This document shows positions 63,836 to 64,000 of a stretch of DNA of 64,000 bases, piece by piece. How positions within the stretch are numbered: the first letter of the stretch is position 1; every line of letters begins with the position of its first letter. Source of the DNA: Osmia lignaria lignaria (Eukaryota; Arthropoda; Insecta; Hymenoptera; Megachilidae); NCBI RefSeq assembly GCF_051020975.1, contig NW_027478158.1:744001-808000 (forward strand), written 5' to 3'. The notes under the pieces are model-generated. The model was not told the origin of the DNA, ran no database searches, and was given only the letters and a program-made list of their open reading frames with translations. A program made the position numbers and the translations under genes.

Positions 63836-64000
63836 TTGCAGATTTATCTCAAGGGAAGGGGCCTGACGGACATATTTCGAGATATTTCTTCTTCTTGTTG
63901 TTCTTCTTCTGCACAGCTAAGCTGGAAGTGGCATTTGCAGCTCGCAATAGTGCAGAGTTACCTCAAAGAAAGGGGCCACGGTGTTTCTGTATCTCTATTA
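63836..64000 (+). repeat. Partial satellite monomer at right edge
   Basis: The first 165 bp of a monomer, cut at the end of the window within ATCTCTATTA. It is close to consensus, with the GTTACCTC variant also seen near 63,315. The array continues to the right. Confidence 0.97.

Larger units (their letters stand above)
1..64000 (+). repeat. Satellite DNA array, ~322-bp monomer, ~199 head-to-tail copies
   Basis: The same unit recurs without interruption from edge to edge, always in the same orientation. Taking the TTGCAG (rarely TTGCTG, TTGCAC, GTGCAG, TTGCGG or ATGCAG) just after GAGATAT as anchor, copies start every 322 bp in the runs 116-3336, 3657-6233, 6554-14604, 14925-18789, 19110-21686, 22007-26837, 27158-29090 and 29411-34241. 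Beyond 34,241 the step alternates between 322 and 321, with a single 320-bp step at 61,262. Copies differ from each other by roughly a few percent, mostly at sites shared by many copies. Satellite arrays of this kind are typical of eukaryotic centromeric or pericentromeric heterochromatin; that location is inferred, not shown. A monomer of 322 bp is about twice a nucleosomal repeat. No stretch over 300 bases lies outside the array, and no gene was found in it. Confidence 0.99.
59330..64000 (+). repeat. Right zone: 322-bp monomers with more private changes
   Basis: The 321-bp subtype is absent. Private or rare variants cluster here: AGCTAGCTTCCTTTCC, CAGGTCGCAATAG, TTCGGATCTTT, TTCGGGATAT, GGTATCTTAAC, CTCTTCACATT and a 2-bp deletion at 61,262. 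Monomers resemble those of the left zone (CATTTTGCC, CGAAAAC/AAATTG) more than the middle zone. Confidence 0.65.

Noticed and set aside
1..64000. CRISPR array
   Set aside because: There are no short repeats alternating with unique spacers; the whole 322-bp unit is repeated and no cas genes are present.
1..64000. Telomeric or subtelomeric repeat
   Set aside because: No tandem TTAGG, TTAGGG or TTTAGGG runs; the isolated GTAGG words are part of the monomer.
1..64000. Transposon or LTR origin of the unit
   Set aside because: No terminal inverted repeats, target duplications, polymerase or transposase traces; monomers abut directly without flanking duplication.

Overview
The 64 kb are one uninterrupted head-to-tail satellite DNA array. 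A monomer of about 322 bp, AT-rich (about 39% G+C by hand count of one copy), is repeated roughly 199 times: 198 complete copies from position 116 to 63,835, plus a 115-bp fragment at the left edge and a 165-bp fragment at the right edge. All copies face the same way. I see no transposon, unique spacer, RNA gene or believable protein-coding gene. Copy lengths are 322 bp (163 copies), 321 bp (34) and 320 bp (1), which together account exactly for the distance between the first and last anchor.

This architecture is that of eukaryotic (peri)centromeric or other heterochromatic satellite DNA. I do not recognise the family by name. CpG occurs about 11 times per monomer, close to random expectation, which argues against a genome with heavy germline CpG methylation (vertebrates, most plants) and fits many insects. 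Insect or other arthropod is my best guess, not a conclusion.

Layout. Left zone (1-34,240): nearly all 322-bp copies, organised by 4-, 6-, 7- and 9-monomer tandem duplications and by longer-range copies at offsets of 8,048, 10,946 and 11,268 bp. The best case is a 5.25-kb block (14,655-19,907 and 22,703-27,955) in which I found no difference. Middle zone (34,241-59,329): rich in a 321-bp subtype with GGGG shortened to GGG, a recurring 964-bp three-monomer cassette (four copies), a 643-bp dimer repeat, and long-range copies at 3,861, 6,755, 14,476 and 18,979 bp. Right zone (59,330-64,000): back to 322-bp copies with more private mutations, one 320-bp copy and one recent 6-monomer duplication.

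Inside the monomer there are: an internal imperfect direct repeat (27 of 31 matches plus a 2-nt gap, 114 bp apart), suggesting the unit grew by an older internal duplication; a dyad of GAGATAT and ATATCTC; four CGAGATAT-type words (two forward, two reverse); a strand-asymmetric TTC/GTT tract; and an A-tract-rich 3' part that exists in two linked haplotypes. The array behaves as a mosaic record of unequal exchange and conversion at many scales rather than one fixed higher-order repeat. No genes work together here; any function would be structural or through satellite transcripts.
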